Shown: positions 1 to 9,669 of the stretch, piece after piece
How the letters are laid out: each line of letters opens with the position of its first letter
Position numbering within the stretch: position 1 is the stretch's first letter
Assembly (NCBI RefSeq): GCF_037076565.1
Contig: NZ_AP029028.1
Location: forward strand, 1,612,001 to 1,676,000
DNA length: 64,000 nt
Direction: 5' to 3'
From: Herbaspirillum sp. DW155
Lineage (GTDB): Bacteria; Pseudomonadota; Gammaproteobacteria; Burkholderiales; Burkholderiaceae_D
Program-made: the position numbers and the translations under genes
The notes under the pieces: generated by a model
Databases searched by the model: none
What the model saw: only the letters and a program-made list of their open reading frames with translations
Told to the model about the DNA's origin: nothing

Positions 1-1120
1 TGATCAGCGAGAGCGACTCGCCCGAGCGGTTCAGGCGCGCCAGCTCGGCCGTGAGGGCGGCGTCGAAGTAGCGGCGGTTGAAGACGTCGGTCAGGCCATC
101 CTTTTGCGACTGGGCTTCCAGCGTGCGATAGAGTCGTTCCAGTTCGGTGCGGGCAGTGATGGCTTCTAGCTCGGCATTTTCGCGCCCGGCCACCTGGGCC
201 ACCAGGCGATTGCCGCCATAGACGATGATGATGAGCAAGACCAGCACCGCGATGCCCCGGATCCAGACGCGTCGCGTCCAGTCTTCCAGCACATCGTCCT
301 TGGCCAGCGCCACCGCCACGAACAAGGGGTACAGCTTGCAATGCTGGAAGCTGGTCAGGCGCACGATGTCGTCGCGCGGCGAGCGCATCTCGAAGCTGCC
401 TTGCTCGCCCTTGCTGAGGTATTTCGTCAGCAGCACCGACTTGGAGATATCCAGCCCGATCGAATAGCTCAGCAGCGGCTGGCGGTAGATGACGGTACCT
501 TCGTTGAGGCCGAACAGGATGGCGCCATCGCGGCCGATGGCAAATTGTTCGTAGTAGCGCTGGAAGTGGCTCAGGTCGACTTCGGCCACCACCACCCCGG
601 CAAAGCTGCCGTCGGCATGGTTCACGCGCCGGCTCATGGTCACCACCCACTGGCTGTTGATGCGGCTGCGCATGGGCTTGCCGATGTAGGCCCGGTCGGT
701 CCGCACGCGCTGGTGGTGCAGGAAATAATCATCCTGGATGTAGCGGTGCTCCAGGTTGGCCTGCGAAGTGCCGATGGCCAGGCCCGTTTCGTCATATACC
801 GTCAGGCTGGCCAGCTGCGCAACGGCCGACACCGAGCCCGCCATGAACTCATGGGTGCGCTGGCGCCCGGCGGTACCGGGGCCGTCATATTCCATGTGCT
901 CCTGGATTCCCCGCAGCACTACGTCGACTTCCTTGAAGGTCTGGTCGGCATGTTGCGTCAATGCGAGCGCCATGTTGGAGGCATTGCGGATCGCTTCGTC
1001 GGCGGCCACCTCGTAGGCACGCCAGGCCGACCATGCCTCCAGCACCACGATGATGAGGCAGACCACCACCACGAACAGCTTGGCTGTGCGCGATGCGCGC
1101 TGGCTTGTGTGTACTGGCAT
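1..1120 (-). CDS. Cache-domain diguanylate cyclase, C-terminus beyond window (partial)
   Basis: The gene runs off the left edge, so only about 373 N-terminal codons are visible. The start ATG at 1120 follows a GGGGGAAAG ribosome site. The order is a short cytoplasmic tail, a first membrane helix rich in V/I/L (about residues 14-28), a periplasmic double-Cache-like sensor region with the NMALALTQHADQ stretch, a second membrane helix near residue 300, and the beginning of a GGDEF domain (DGLTDVFNRRYFD). The GGDEF catalytic loop lies outside the window, so activity cannot be judged. It is a close paralogue of the cyclase at 21151-22710, with the same domain order and the matching DGLTGVANRRYFD motif. 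By family it should make cyclic di-GMP from two GTP in response to a periplasmic ligand; the ligand is unknown. Confidence 0.85.
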   Translation of the reverse strand, partial: MPVHTSQRASRTAKLFVVVVCLIIVVLEAWSAWRAYEVAADEAIRNASNMALALTQHADQTFKEVDVVLRGIQEHMEYDGPGTAGRQRTHEFMAGSVSAVAQLASLTVYDETGLAIGTSQANLEHRYIQDDYFLHHQRVRTDRAYIGKPMRSRINSQWVVTMSRRVNHADGSFAGVVVAEVDLSHFQRYYEQFAIGRDGAILFGLNEGTVIYRQPLLSYSIGLDISKSVLLTKYLSKGEQGSFEMRSPRDDIVRLTSFQHCKLYPLFVAVALAKDDVLEDWTRRVWIRGIAVLVLLIIIVYGGNRLVAQVAGRENAELEAITARTELERLYRTLEAQSQKDGLTDVFNRRYFDAALTAELARLNRSGESLSLI

Positions 1121-1242
1121 GTGGCAGCTTTCCCCCGAAACGGCTTTCCCCGGCGCCATTGTTGTGGAACTTGCTGGGCGCGTCTATCAGGGATGTCCTG
1201 AACTTGTATGAAGATTAACAGATTCCTCCGTGTCAGTGGCGA

Positions 1243-1262
1243 GCCTTGCCGGCGGGCAAGGC
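1243..1262. terminator. Strong hairpin between tamB and the downstream cyclase gene
   Basis: GCCTTGCC, a four-base loop, then GGCAAGGC form a perfect 8-bp stem just past the stop of tamB. There is no clear U-tract on either strand, so it may be a 3'-end stabiliser or a weak terminator rather than a classical intrinsic terminator. Confidence 0.35.
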
Positions 1263-1299
1263 TTGCTGGTGCATGGGGCATCTGCTGGGGCAGCTTCTC

Positions 1300-4200
1300 T
1301 CAGTCGTAACGACGGCTGAACAGGATGTTGAGGCCATTGATGGTGCCCGCCCGCGCCACCACCGACCAGCGCCGCGAGATCTGCCAGGTGGCCTTGGCGA
1401 TGCTGGCCGCGCCTTGCAGGCTTTGCTCGTAGCCCAGCGTGATCTTCTCGGTGATGGCCTTGCCCAGGTTGACCACCTGGTCATCGGTCAGTCCCGATTC
1501 ACTGGAGCCGATGCTGAACTGGTCCAGCCCGAAATCCTTGGCAATGCGCTTGCCGCCCATGTTGCCCACCAGCGCCAGGGCCTGGCTGCTGGCGGTGCGC
1601 TGGCCGATGCTGGAACTGTCGGTACCGTGGCCGAACATCATCCAGGACAGCTTTTCGTCGTCCGGTACGTTGGGTTCGGAGACCAGCTGCACACGGGGCT
1701 GGTTGGCGTTGCCGGTGACCGAGACGCCGGCTTCGACGTCCTGATTGCGGCGCATGGCCAGGATGTTGATGTTGGGGTTGGCGATGGGCCCCTGGAAGTT
1801 GATGATGCCGCGCTCGATATTGAGTTTTGTGCCAAAAGCTTCATAACTGCCCTCGGCCACGTTGATGGTGCCCGTGGCGCGCAGCGGCAGGAGCGGTTCG
1901 CTGCGAACGTTCATATCGCCCTGCAAACGCACATCCGCGCCGCTGCCGTGGAAGCGGAAGTCGTTGCCCAGGTCGACCACCAGGTTGATGACCGGGGCGA
2001 ACCTGCTGGCCGGCTTTTCGGTGGCCGCTTCCAGCTTCTCCTGCGAGGACGCCGCCGCACCGACCCGGTTCCTGCCGCTGCGGCTGACGATGACCACATC
2101 CTCACTCAGCTTGGGCGCGCTGCTCTTGGGCAGGTCGAACAGGGCGCGATCCACGGTGAATTTGCCATCCACGTGCAACTGTTCATTGAGGTTGCTGATC
2201 CTGCCCACGCCCGAGAGCATCAACTGGCGGTCCGGCGAGGCGAACAGCTCCAGATGGTCGGCCGTCAGGGTGGCGTTGAGGTCGGGGTTGTCCGCGCTCA
2301 GCTGGATCTTGCCCCCCGCGCGCAAGGTGCCGCTGCCGCCGTGGAATTCGATCTGGCGCAGATCGATCACGTTGCTGTCCATGACGATGCGCACGATGCC
2401 GTCTTTGAGCTGGATGCCCTGGTCGAATTCGGTCACGGCCAGGTTGTCGCCATTGATGGCGCCCGACAGCCGTGGCTGGCCAAGGGTGCCGCCGGCGTTG
2501 AGGGTGGCGGCCAGCTTGCCGCTGAGGCTGAGCTGCGGACCGATCAGGTCACCCACGCGCTTGAGCGCGGGTACCTCCAGGCTGGCCTTCAGGTTCAGGG
2601 GCGACTCCGCATCCAGCGCCAGCAAGGCATCTACCCGGCGCAGGCCGATCTCGCCGCCCAGGTCCAGGGTGCCGATGCGCGCGGCATTGACGCGCCCGGT
2701 GAGGTCCATGCGTTCCCCCCGGAACTGGCTGCGCAGCTGCAGTTCGGACAGCCCCAGCGTGGCTTCGCCCACGCTGGTGGTGACGCGCACGTCGCCCGAC
2801 TTGCGTGCCACCTGCAGGTAGCCGCTGGCGCTCTCGCCGAGCGTGAAGTCCCAGTCGCTGTCCAGCACCAGGTCGGTCTTGACCGGTGGCGGTGCGCCGG
2901 TGAACTGCTGCATCAGTTCCAGCACCCGGCCCACCTCCAGCGCGCGCACCTGACCCGCCGAGGCCAGCCGGCCCTGGCGGTAGGACAGGTGCCTGAGATC
3001 GAGGGCAGTGCGGTCGATCTCGATGCGGGTACTGCCGGCGTCGATGCCATCGGCCGAGGCATCGAGCATGAGCGGGCTGGTCATGGCAATGCGCGGCAAG
3101 CCCTGGTTGCTGAACTGGTCGAGGCTGCCGGCCCAGCCGTAATGGCCACGGGTCTTTTCGGTGACCTTGCCGTGCGCGGCCAGGTTCAGGTCCAGCACCT
3201 GATCGGCCAGCTTGCCCTTGGCTTGCAGGGCCAGGGTGTGGCTGGCGTAGGTGCCATCCAGCTTGATTGCCAGACGTGCCAGCTCGGCTTGCGGACCGCT
3301 GTAGCCGTCGCCGTCCAGCGTCAGGGCCAGGCGATTGTCGGGCGAGGCCACGCCGGCGGCCAGGTTGCTGTGCAATTCGCTCTGGCCCGACAGGTGATGC
3401 AGCTTGTACGGGCCGAAGGCCAGTTGCTCAGCCTGGAAGCTGGCCAGCAGGTTGGGCCGTTCGCGCGTGCCGCTGAGGATGCCCTCCACGCGCAGCAGGC
3501 CCGCCAGTCCATAGCCCAGTCTGGTCAGTTGCGGGGCATCGACCTTGAGTTTGAGCTTGTCGCGCGCGCTGCCGAAGCTGCCGTCGAGATCCAGCGTATT
3601 GCCGGCGATCTGCACGTGGGCGCTGCTGGGCAACAGGTGCAGGCCGGCCAGCTGGATGTCGCCCTGGCCGCTCATGGGCAGCTCGCCATAGCTGCTGTCG
3701 TGGATGCGGAAACCGAGCTTGAGCCTGAGTTCGGGAGACAGTGCACCGGCCGCATCGAAATCCATGTTGATGCGTGCGGCCACCGGCGTGGAGGTGGTTT
3801 TGTTCACATTACCCTTGCGGCCTTTGCCCGCAGGCGCCGGGTTCACCGCCCGCAGAACGGCGGTCGGGTCGAAATCGACCAGCCGGCCCTTGAAGGCATA
3901 ATCCATGGCCCCGGCGGTCTGCAGCGTGCCGGACGTCTCCAGGCGCGATTTGCCTGCGGTGAGCGAGGCTTCGCGCAGTTGTACGCGGTCTGCACCGATG
4001 AGGCTGTCCACGCGCAGTTTCAGGGTGCTGTCCTGCAGGGTCAGCAGGACATTCTGGGCATCGGGTGCCAGGGTCAGCTCCACCGGGCCGGAAAGCCGCG
4101 TCGGACGCACCTGGCGATGTAGCTGGTTCAGGTCCAGATCGCTGACGCGCAGCTTGAACTGGCCGGCCAGCGGTTCTTCCTTGCCGGGCTCGCTGCTGCC

Positions 4201-5313
4201 GGGGCGGAACTGGCCGCTGCCCTCGATGCGCCCCTCGTGCGGCAGGCGGATCGCCAGCCGCGAGAGGGTTTGCTGTTGCAGGTCCAGCTTCAGGTCGGCA
4301 CTGGCCGAGAGCAGCGGCAGCAGTTGCTGGTCCAGACTGCCGGGGCGGGCGTTGTCGAGTTCGATGCGGCCCGCCACCTGCAGCGCTGCATCCGCGGCCA
4401 GGCCGGCAGGCGGCGCCAGGTCGGCGCGCAGGGTCAGGTCGGCGGCCGGGGCGGCGGCGTTGAAAGCTTGCGGATTGATGTGCTGCAGGTCGATCCTGGC
4501 GCGCTTGAGCGGCACGCCGGCAAAAGGTGTGGCAAGGATGTCCGCGTTGCCCTTGAGCTTGTCCCCAGCGGCGGTGAGGGCGATGCCCAGTTCCCGCAGC
4601 GAGCCGGACAATTGCGCGGCCAGCTGGTATTGCTCCTTGTTCTGGCCTTGCTGATAGCTGCCTGCCAGTTCCACCCCGCCGCCGATGGCGAAGGGCGCTT
4701 TGCCGTTCAGATGAAGCAGGGCGGTGGCGTCGCCATAGGGCGTGGCAAGGCTGTCCAGCACCAGGGTGTGCTGCACGCCGTCGGAGTTGCCGTGCAATTT
4801 GAGTCGCGCGAGTTCGGTGGTGGAGGTGCCTTCGGTCAGGCTCAGGCTGGCCACGCTGATTTCCTTGATCTGCAGTGCCAGCGGGATCTCCAGCGAGGCC
4901 GGCAGCTTGCTCGGTTCGGACGGCGAAGGCTGCTGGTTCAGCCGCACCTTGCCTACGCGCAGATGGTCGACGCTGAACTGGCGGCGCAGCAGCGCCAGGT
5001 GCCAGCGGGCATCGATGCTGTCGATGTCGAGGATGCGTTTTTCATCCTGGTAGTGCAGGTCGCGCAGGCGCAGGCCGTCGGCCACGGTACCGCCCAGCAG
5101 CTGGCCGGAGAGCTTGCCGTCGAGGGCCTTGACGGCGCCATTCCAGAGCAGGCGGGCACCGCTTTCGGTATGGGTGGCGTAGAGGGCGGTGCCGGCAGTG
5201 GCCAGCACCAGCACGGCCATGGTCGCGCCGCTCCAGGCGGCAATACGCCGGAGGTGGCGGCGCGGTGACGGGGCCGAAGGGGGCTGCTGCGGATCGGTGT
5301 GCGGGTCGCTCAT
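1300..5313 (-). CDS. tamB: Translocation and assembly module subunit TamB
   Basis: A 1337-residue protein with one N-terminal signal-anchor helix (about residues 25-46), a very long repetitive beta-rich middle, and a C-terminal TamB/DUF490 domain ending in FSRRYD. TamB is anchored in the inner membrane and spans the periplasm as a hydrophobic-groove beta structure. It works with TamA in outer-membrane protein assembly and is also implicated in phospholipid transport to the outer membrane. The gene lies 56 bp downstream of tamA on the same strand, so the two are probably one operon. The length fits the family (about 1250-1400 residues) and the reading frame is intact. Confidence 0.95.
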   Translation of the reverse strand: MSDPHTDPQQPPSAPSPRRHLRRIAAWSGATMAVLVLATAGTALYATHTESGARLLWNGAVKALDGKLSGQLLGGTVADGLRLRDLHYQDEKRILDIDSIDARWHLALLRRQFSVDHLRVGKVRLNQQPSPSEPSKLPASLEIPLALQIKEISVASLSLTEGTSTTELARLKLHGNSDGVQHTLVLDSLATPYGDATALLHLNGKAPFAIGGGVELAGSYQQGQNKEQYQLAAQLSGSLRELGIALTAAGDKLKGNADILATPFAGVPLKRARIDLQHINPQAFNAAAPAADLTLRADLAPPAGLAADAALQVAGRIELDNARPGSLDQQLLPLLSASADLKLDLQQQTLSRLAIRLPHEGRIEGSGQFRPGSSEPGKEEPLAGQFKLRVSDLDLNQLHRQVRPTRLSGPVELTLAPDAQNVLLTLQDSTLKLRVDSLIGADRVQLREASLTAGKSRLETSGTLQTAGAMDYAFKGRLVDFDPTAVLRAVNPAPAGKGRKGNVNKTTSTPVAARINMDFDAAGALSPELRLKLGFRIHDSSYGELPMSGQGDIQLAGLHLLPSSAHVQIAGNTLDLDGSFGSARDKLKLKVDAPQLTRLGYGLAGLLRVEGILSGTRERPNLLASFQAEQLAFGPYKLHHLSGQSELHSNLAAGVASPDNRLALTLDGDGYSGPQAELARLAIKLDGTYASHTLALQAKGKLADQVLDLNLAAHGKVTEKTRGHYGWAGSLDQFSNQGLPRIAMTSPLMLDASADGIDAGSTRIEIDRTALDLRHLSYRQGRLASAGQVRALEVGRVLELMQQFTGAPPPVKTDLVLDSDWDFTLGESASGYLQVARKSGDVRVTTSVGEATLGLSELQLRSQFRGERMDLTGRVNAARIGTLDLGGEIGLRRVDALLALDAESPLNLKASLEVPALKRVGDLIGPQLSLSGKLAATLNAGGTLGQPRLSGAINGDNLAVTEFDQGIQLKDGIVRIVMDSNVIDLRQIEFHGGSGTLRAGGKIQLSADNPDLNATLTADHLELFASPDRQLMLSGVGRISNLNEQLHVDGKFTVDRALFDLPKSSAPKLSEDVVIVSRSGRNRVGAAASSQEKLEAATEKPASRFAPVINLVVDLGNDFRFHGSGADVRLQGDMNVRSEPLLPLRATGTINVAEGSYEAFGTKLNIERGIINFQGPIANPNINILAMRRNQDVEAGVSVTGNANQPRVQLVSEPNVPDDEKLSWMMFGHGTDSSSIGQRTASSQALALVGNMGGKRIAKDFGLDQFSIGSSESGLTDDQVVNLGKAITEKITLGYEQSLQGAASIAKATWQISRRWSVVARAGTINGLNILFSRRYD

Positions 5314-5369
5314 GCTGGGTGGTGATTCGAATTCAGGTCAACGAGAGGCTGGCGGGCTTGCATGCTGCC

Positions 5370-7145
5370 CTAGAAGGCGATGCCCAGCGAAATGTGCGGC
5401 CGGATCTGGCGCTTCTGGATGCCATAGGCCAGGTCCAGGTTGAGCGTGCCCACCGGACTGCGCCAGCGCGCCCCGCTGCCCACGCCATGATAGAAGGTCT
5501 TGTTGCTCCAGTTGTCGGCGGCGGCGCCGACGTCGTAGAACACCGCTGCGCCCCAGTGTTCGCTGAACCAGCGCTGATATTCGGAACTGCCCACGGCCAG
5601 GTACTTGGTCGGGTAGACGGTGCCATTCTGCTCGTTGCCGATGCTCTGGTAGCTGTAGCCGCGCACCGAATCATTGCCACCGGTGCGAAACAGCAGCGAG
5701 GGCGGCACCGCACCGGCGCTGCCGGCCGTGAAGACCCCGCCCAGCTCGGCCCGCAGCACCACGACGTCGCGCTTGCCGACCGGTACGAACTGCTTGAAGC
5801 GGCCGTACAGGCGCGAGAAGGTCTGGTCGGTCAGCAATCCCTTGAGGGCGAATCCGGCTTCCAGTGTCAGCAGATTGCCCCGGCGCGGGAAGATCGGATC
5901 ATCCACATTGCGGCGCGACCAGGCAAAACCCGGTACCAGCGCACGGTGCTTGCCGGGCGTGACGATGGTATTGGCGGGCAGGGTGGCGCCGTTTTCCTGG
6001 CTCAGTTCATCGCGATAGTAGGTCAGCGAATAGGTGGTGTCGTAGTTCTCGCTGTTGCGTGCGCGCTTGAAACCGACCTGCTGGCTGCGCAGATCGACGC
6101 CTTCGAGCTTGGTACGGTCGTAGGAGGTATTGAGGCTGTTGACGAAGGCTTTGTCATCCGGCGGCATGGCCAGCGACAGCACGCCATACTGGCGTTTCTG
6201 TTCCAGCCGCAACTGGCTGTCGAAGACGTAGGCCTTGTTGAACACGTTGTAATGCGAATAGCGGCCCTCGATCTGGGCGCCCGTGTCGGTGCTGTAGCCG
6301 ACGCCGGCACGGATGCGCTGGGCCGGGAATTCGGTGACCTGCACCTTCACCGGAGTTTGATCCGGGTGCTCGGGATCATCATCGATGGCCACGATGGCAT
6401 TGGAGAAATAGGGCGTGTTCTGGATCTGCCGCTGCAGCGCCAGCAGACGATTGACGTCATACGGTTCGCCCACGACCAGCGGACTGACGTTGCGGATGAT
6501 GCTTTCCGGATAGCGCCGGGTTCCGGTGATCTGCAGCGGTCCCAGCGTGAAGGCCGGGCCGCTGTCATAGCGCACGGCCAGGTCGGCCTGGTGTTCCTCG
6601 GGATCGACGCGCGCCTCGGAACGGGCGATGCGGGCGGCGGCGTATTTCCTTTGTTGCAGCTTCTCCAGGCCGGCGTTCTTTGCGCGGTCCCAGTCTTCCT
6701 GGCGGAAGGGCTGGCCGACCGGCAGCGACCAGTCTGCACGCAGGCCCGCTATGGTCGGCTGGTCTTCACGCGCAGCCGCGCCGGTCACGCTGATGTCGGC
6801 CGAACTGATCTCGGTGCGCGGGCCGGGGTCCACGCTGATGGTGATGTGGCGCAGCGCCTCCTTGCCGTCGGCAGCCGCACCATCCTGCGCGCTGACCTTG
6901 GTGACGGGCGTGAAATAACCCTCCGTGGAGGTCAGTTCGCGCACCTGGTCGCCGACGGTATCCATCATGAACTTGAGCTGTTCATCGCTGATGTCGTCAC
7001 GGTCCTGATAGCGCGAGATATCCAGGAAATCCTTGAGCAACGACTGCACTGGCCTGGGGGCGTCGATCTGTACTTTGTAGGCCGCATGGGCGGTGTCGGC
7101 GGCGCACCAGAGGAAGGCGATGGCCAGGCTGCGGGTCCAAGTCAT
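5370..7145 (-). CDS. tamA: Translocation and assembly module subunit TamA (Omp85/BamA family)
   Basis: A 591-residue outer-membrane protein. A cleavable signal peptide ends near residue 21 (TAHA|AYK). POTRA domains occupy roughly residues 22-270 and a 16-stranded Omp85 barrel follows. The conserved VRGY motif of the barrel lid loop is present (GGNDSVRGYSYQ, about residue 490), and the chain ends in a terminal phenylalanine (SLGIAF), the usual outer-membrane insertion signal. It partners with TamB, encoded immediately downstream, in outer-membrane protein biogenesis. A BamA paralogue is unlikely because BamA has five POTRA domains and is about 760-800 residues. Confidence 0.94.
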   Translation of the reverse strand: MTWTRSLAIAFLWCAADTAHAAYKVQIDAPRPVQSLLKDFLDISRYQDRDDISDEQLKFMMDTVGDQVRELTSTEGYFTPVTKVSAQDGAAADGKEALRHITISVDPGPRTEISSADISVTGAAAREDQPTIAGLRADWSLPVGQPFRQEDWDRAKNAGLEKLQQRKYAAARIARSEARVDPEEHQADLAVRYDSGPAFTLGPLQITGTRRYPESIIRNVSPLVVGEPYDVNRLLALQRQIQNTPYFSNAIVAIDDDPEHPDQTPVKVQVTEFPAQRIRAGVGYSTDTGAQIEGRYSHYNVFNKAYVFDSQLRLEQKRQYGVLSLAMPPDDKAFVNSLNTSYDRTKLEGVDLRSQQVGFKRARNSENYDTTYSLTYYRDELSQENGATLPANTIVTPGKHRALVPGFAWSRRNVDDPIFPRRGNLLTLEAGFALKGLLTDQTFSRLYGRFKQFVPVGKRDVVVLRAELGGVFTAGSAGAVPPSLLFRTGGNDSVRGYSYQSIGNEQNGTVYPTKYLAVGSSEYQRWFSEHWGAAVFYDVGAAADNWSNKTFYHGVGSGARWRSPVGTLNLDLAYGIQKRQIRPHISLGIAF

Positions 7146-7460
7146 TGATTCACTGCATCATCGGTTGTCGGTTGAGGCGGCCGGCCTGACGCGCCGCGCG
7201 GCAAGTCAGGTAGGATGAGGGCTGGCGGCGCACGCCACCCAGGCCTGACCCGCACGCGGCGCGGATAGTTCCTGGCCGGGGCAGGCGGCGGGCGGTTCAT
7301 TTCCGGGTCGCCCCGGGTGTCGTCCTGCGACGTTGGTCGGGCGCCCGCCACTTGCGTCATGGCCTGATGGAGAGCCCCGGGGGCGCTCCATCCTGTTCAT
7401 CCCGCTATTGTAATGCCCCGGCACCGCCTGCCGGGCGGCAGACTATCGAAGGAGATTCAT
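7146..7460. other. Intergenic region between divergent tamAB and fpr
   Basis: About 315 bp with no convincing gene. Short open frames here are GC-rich and arginine/proline-heavy without ribosome sites. It should hold the promoters of tamA (leftward) and fpr (rightward). I see no clear sigma-70 hexamers. Confidence 0.5.
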
Positions 7461-8270
7461 GTGAGCAGTACCAGCAGTGTGAGTACGGAGACCTATTCTG
7501 AAAAAGCCACCTGCGAGCGCCTGCTGTGGGTGCATCGCTGGACCGACAAGCTGTTGAGCTTTCGCACCACGCGCCCGGCGGGCTATCGCTTCACCGCCGG
7601 CCAGTTCGCCCGCCTGGGACTGGAGATCGACGGCGAGGTCGTCTCGCGCGCCTATTCGATCACTTCCGCAGAAGGCGATGACTACCTGGAGTACTACGCC
7701 ATCATCGTCCCTGAAGGAAAGTTCACATCAGCCCTGAACCGGCTCCAGCCGGGCGATTCCGTCTGGGTGGAAAAGCTCAGTTATGGCTTCATGACGGCCG
7801 ACCGTTTCAGCGATGGCCAGCAGTTGTGGATGCTGGCCACCGGTACCGGGCTGGGGCCTTATGTCTCGATCCTGCAGCAGCCCGAGGTATGGCAACGCTT
7901 CGCCGACCTGATCGTGGTGCACGGCGTGCGCCAGCGTGAGGAGCTGGCCTATGCCGAGACCTTCGCCCGGCTGCAGCAGCAGGCCGGTGAGCAGGGCTGG
8001 CCGGCGCGACTGCATCTGCTGCGCTGCGTGACGCGGGACGGCAATCTGCCGGCCGAGCCGGGCTGGCTGGCCGGACGCATCACGACCCTGCTCAGGGAGG
8101 GGCGGCTGGAGCAGGCCGCCGGTCTGAGCCTGAGCCCGGAACACAGCCGCGTCATGGCCTGCGGCAATCCGGACATGGTGACCGAGGTGCGCGAGCTGCT
8201 GCGCGAACGCGGCATGACCCCCTTGCGGCGCACCGGCGGCGGGCAGTTCGTGACCGAGGATTATTGGTGA
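7461..8270 (+). CDS. fpr: Ferredoxin--NADP(+) reductase
   Basis: A 269-residue flavoprotein that exchanges electrons between NADPH and ferredoxin or flavodoxin (EC 1.18.1.2). The FAD-binding RxYS motif appears as SRAYSI (about residues 63-68). The NADP-binding TGTGLGPY loop lies near residues 129-136, and the chain ends in an aromatic residue (EDYW), which stacks on the flavin in this family. I start it at GTG 7461, 5 bp after AAGGAGA. The ATG two bases earlier is followed at once by a stop, and the upstream in-frame start lacks a ribosome site. The gene stands alone. Confidence 0.93.
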   Translation: MSSTSSVSTETYSEKATCERLLWVHRWTDKLLSFRTTRPAGYRFTAGQFARLGLEIDGEVVSRAYSITSAEGDDYLEYYAIIVPEGKFTSALNRLQPGDSVWVEKLSYGFMTADRFSDGQQLWMLATGTGLGPYVSILQQPEVWQRFADLIVVHGVRQREELAYAETFARLQQQAGEQGWPARLHLLRCVTRDGNLPAEPGWLAGRITTLLREGRLEQAAGLSLSPEHSRVMACGNPDMVTEVRELLRERGMTPLRRTGGGQFVTEDYW

Positions 8271-8648
8271 GGAGGGTGGCGTCGGTAGCGCAGATGAGGA
8301 TGGCAGCGAGAAATTCGAGGGAACTTCACAGAATATCGAACTATAGAACAAACAATTTTCTAGTATCTGCACTAAAAGCTGTGGATCGAATATTTTCTAT
8401 TGACACCTCGAATTAATTCGAAATTTTGGTGATAAAACGCAGTTTTCTTTCTATTTTCTCCAGATTTTCTCTATCTCCTAGGGATGGAAGTTTTCGCGAT
8501 GCCGTTGCGGCATCGCCCGAGACGGGGAGCCGACATCGATGCAGACAAATCGAGGGCCGAAAGCCGAGGCAAACCATAGGGAGCAGGAGCCGGGTAATGA
8601 CGTTGCGGAGTCGCCACCTATCAGTCAATTGAACCATTTGGGGGTAGC
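8271..8648. other. AT-rich intergenic region upstream of the NarL-type regulator
   Basis: About 378 bp without a gene. The centre (8320-8470) is much more AT-rich than its surroundings. It contains a perfect 14-bp palindrome, tcgaattaattcga, at 8408-8421, just after TTGACA at 8400-8405. A 9-bp stem with a three-base loop lies at 8496-8516 (gcgatgccg / cggcatcgc). It probably holds the promoter and a regulator site for the gene at 8649. Confidence 0.5.
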
Positions 8649-9314
8649 ATGAATTTGAAGAAAGTCCTGCACGTTGCCATTGCCGATGATCATCCCATCG
8701 TGCTGGGGGCGCTCAGGGGTGAGCTGGCGCGCCTGCCGGAGATCCGCATCGACCTGGAGGTGGAGAACGGCGAGGCTTTGATCAGCGCGCTCAAGCGCGC
8801 GCCCTGCGAGATCGTCATCACCGACTTCGCCATGCCGGCCGATGACAGCGACGAGTCTGATGGTTTCGCGCTGGTCAAGCGGCTCAAGACCGAGCATCCC
8901 TCCACCAAGGTGATCGTCTATACCGCCATGAACAATGGCGCCGTGATCCGCCGCCTGTATCGCATGGGCGTCTTCGCCGTCATCAACAAGCGTGAAAAGA
9001 CCGACGAACTGATCAACGCCTGCCTGGCCACGCAGAGCAGCAAGCAGCTGTACTTCCCGGTGTCGTTGCGGGGTGAGCTGGAGATGAGCTGGGCGCAAGG
9101 TGAAGGGTTCGGTCTGGTGCGCGAGCTGACCCAGAGCGAGCTGGAGGTGGTGCGCCTGTTCGTGGAGGGGCAGACGCTGGGTGAAATCTGCGAGCGGCTC
9201 TCCCGTACGCCCAGCACCATCAGTACCCACAAGAACAATGCCATGCGCAAGCTGGGCTTGAGTACGGATGCGGAGCTGATCAAGTATGCGTATTCGACGG
9301 GGATGATCAACTGA
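8649..9314 (+). CDS. NarL/FixJ-type response regulator (RcsB-like)
   Basis: A 221-residue two-domain regulator. The receiver has the acidic pair D13/D14, the phospho-acceptor D59 (VITDFAMP) and the conserved lysine in INKRE. The C-terminus is a LuxR-type helix-turn-helix (about residues 158-204, with LTQSELEVVRLF and STISTHKNNAMRKLG). The spacing and the DSDESDGFALVK insert resemble RcsB/BfmR-like regulators. No histidine kinase lies next to it, so the partner is encoded elsewhere. A GGGGGTAGC ribosome-site-like stretch lies 5-10 bases before the ATG. The target genes cannot be read from the sequence. Confidence 0.88.
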   Translation: MNLKKVLHVAIADDHPIVLGALRGELARLPEIRIDLEVENGEALISALKRAPCEIVITDFAMPADDSDESDGFALVKRLKTEHPSTKVIVYTAMNNGAVIRRLYRMGVFAVINKREKTDELINACLATQSSKQLYFPVSLRGELEMSWAQGEGFGLVRELTQSELEVVRLFVEGQTLGEICERLSRTPSTISTHKNNAMRKLGLSTDAELIKYAYSTGMIN

Positions 9315-9413
9315 ACGGCCTGTCCCCGGCGCCGCGAGCACGGTGCCGGGGCACCTGTATTGCCGGGGCCCATTCAGGAGGATTTGGACCGTAGATTAAC
9401 GGGAAGCCAAAAC

Positions 9414-9444
9414 AAAAAGCCCGGTCACCAGGACCGGGCTTTTT
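9414..9444 (-). terminator. Intrinsic terminator after tRNA-His (works in both directions)
   Basis: A 13-bp perfect stem (AAAAAGCCCGGTC / GACCGGGCTTTTT) with a five-base loop. It sits 12 bp beyond the 3' end of tRNA-His and also faces the end of the regulator gene, and the A/T flanks give a U-tract on either strand. Confidence 0.9.
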
Positions 9445-9455
9445 GCTTGAATCTT

Positions 9456-9532
9456 TGGGGTGGCTGATGGGACTCGAACCCACGACGACAGGAATCACAA
9501 TCCTGGACTCTACCAACTGAGCTACAGCCACC
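9456..9532 (-). tRNA. tRNA-His (anticodon GTG)
   Basis: A 77-nt cloverleaf including the encoded CCA. The anticodon stem CAGGA/TCCTG encloses TTGTGAT, giving anticodon GTG. The extra 5' G (G-1) opposite C73, characteristic of tRNA-His, is present. The T-loop reads GTTCGAGTC. Confidence 0.97.
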
Positions 9533-9669
9533 GTCGACTGTCAGACAGACTTGCGTCCGTCATCAAGTAAGCGAAAGATTATACAAACACTTGAGGGCAA
9601 TGGCAACATAATTTCAATGCAAATTGGCAATTGCCCTGAAATTTCTTTCCAGTCATTCCTGCAACGGCA

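Noticed and set aside
1246..4122. A 958-codon open frame on the plus strand
   Set aside because: It is the antisense of tamB. Its composition is Gln/His/Ala-rich without any family motif, while the minus-strand frame is a full TamB.
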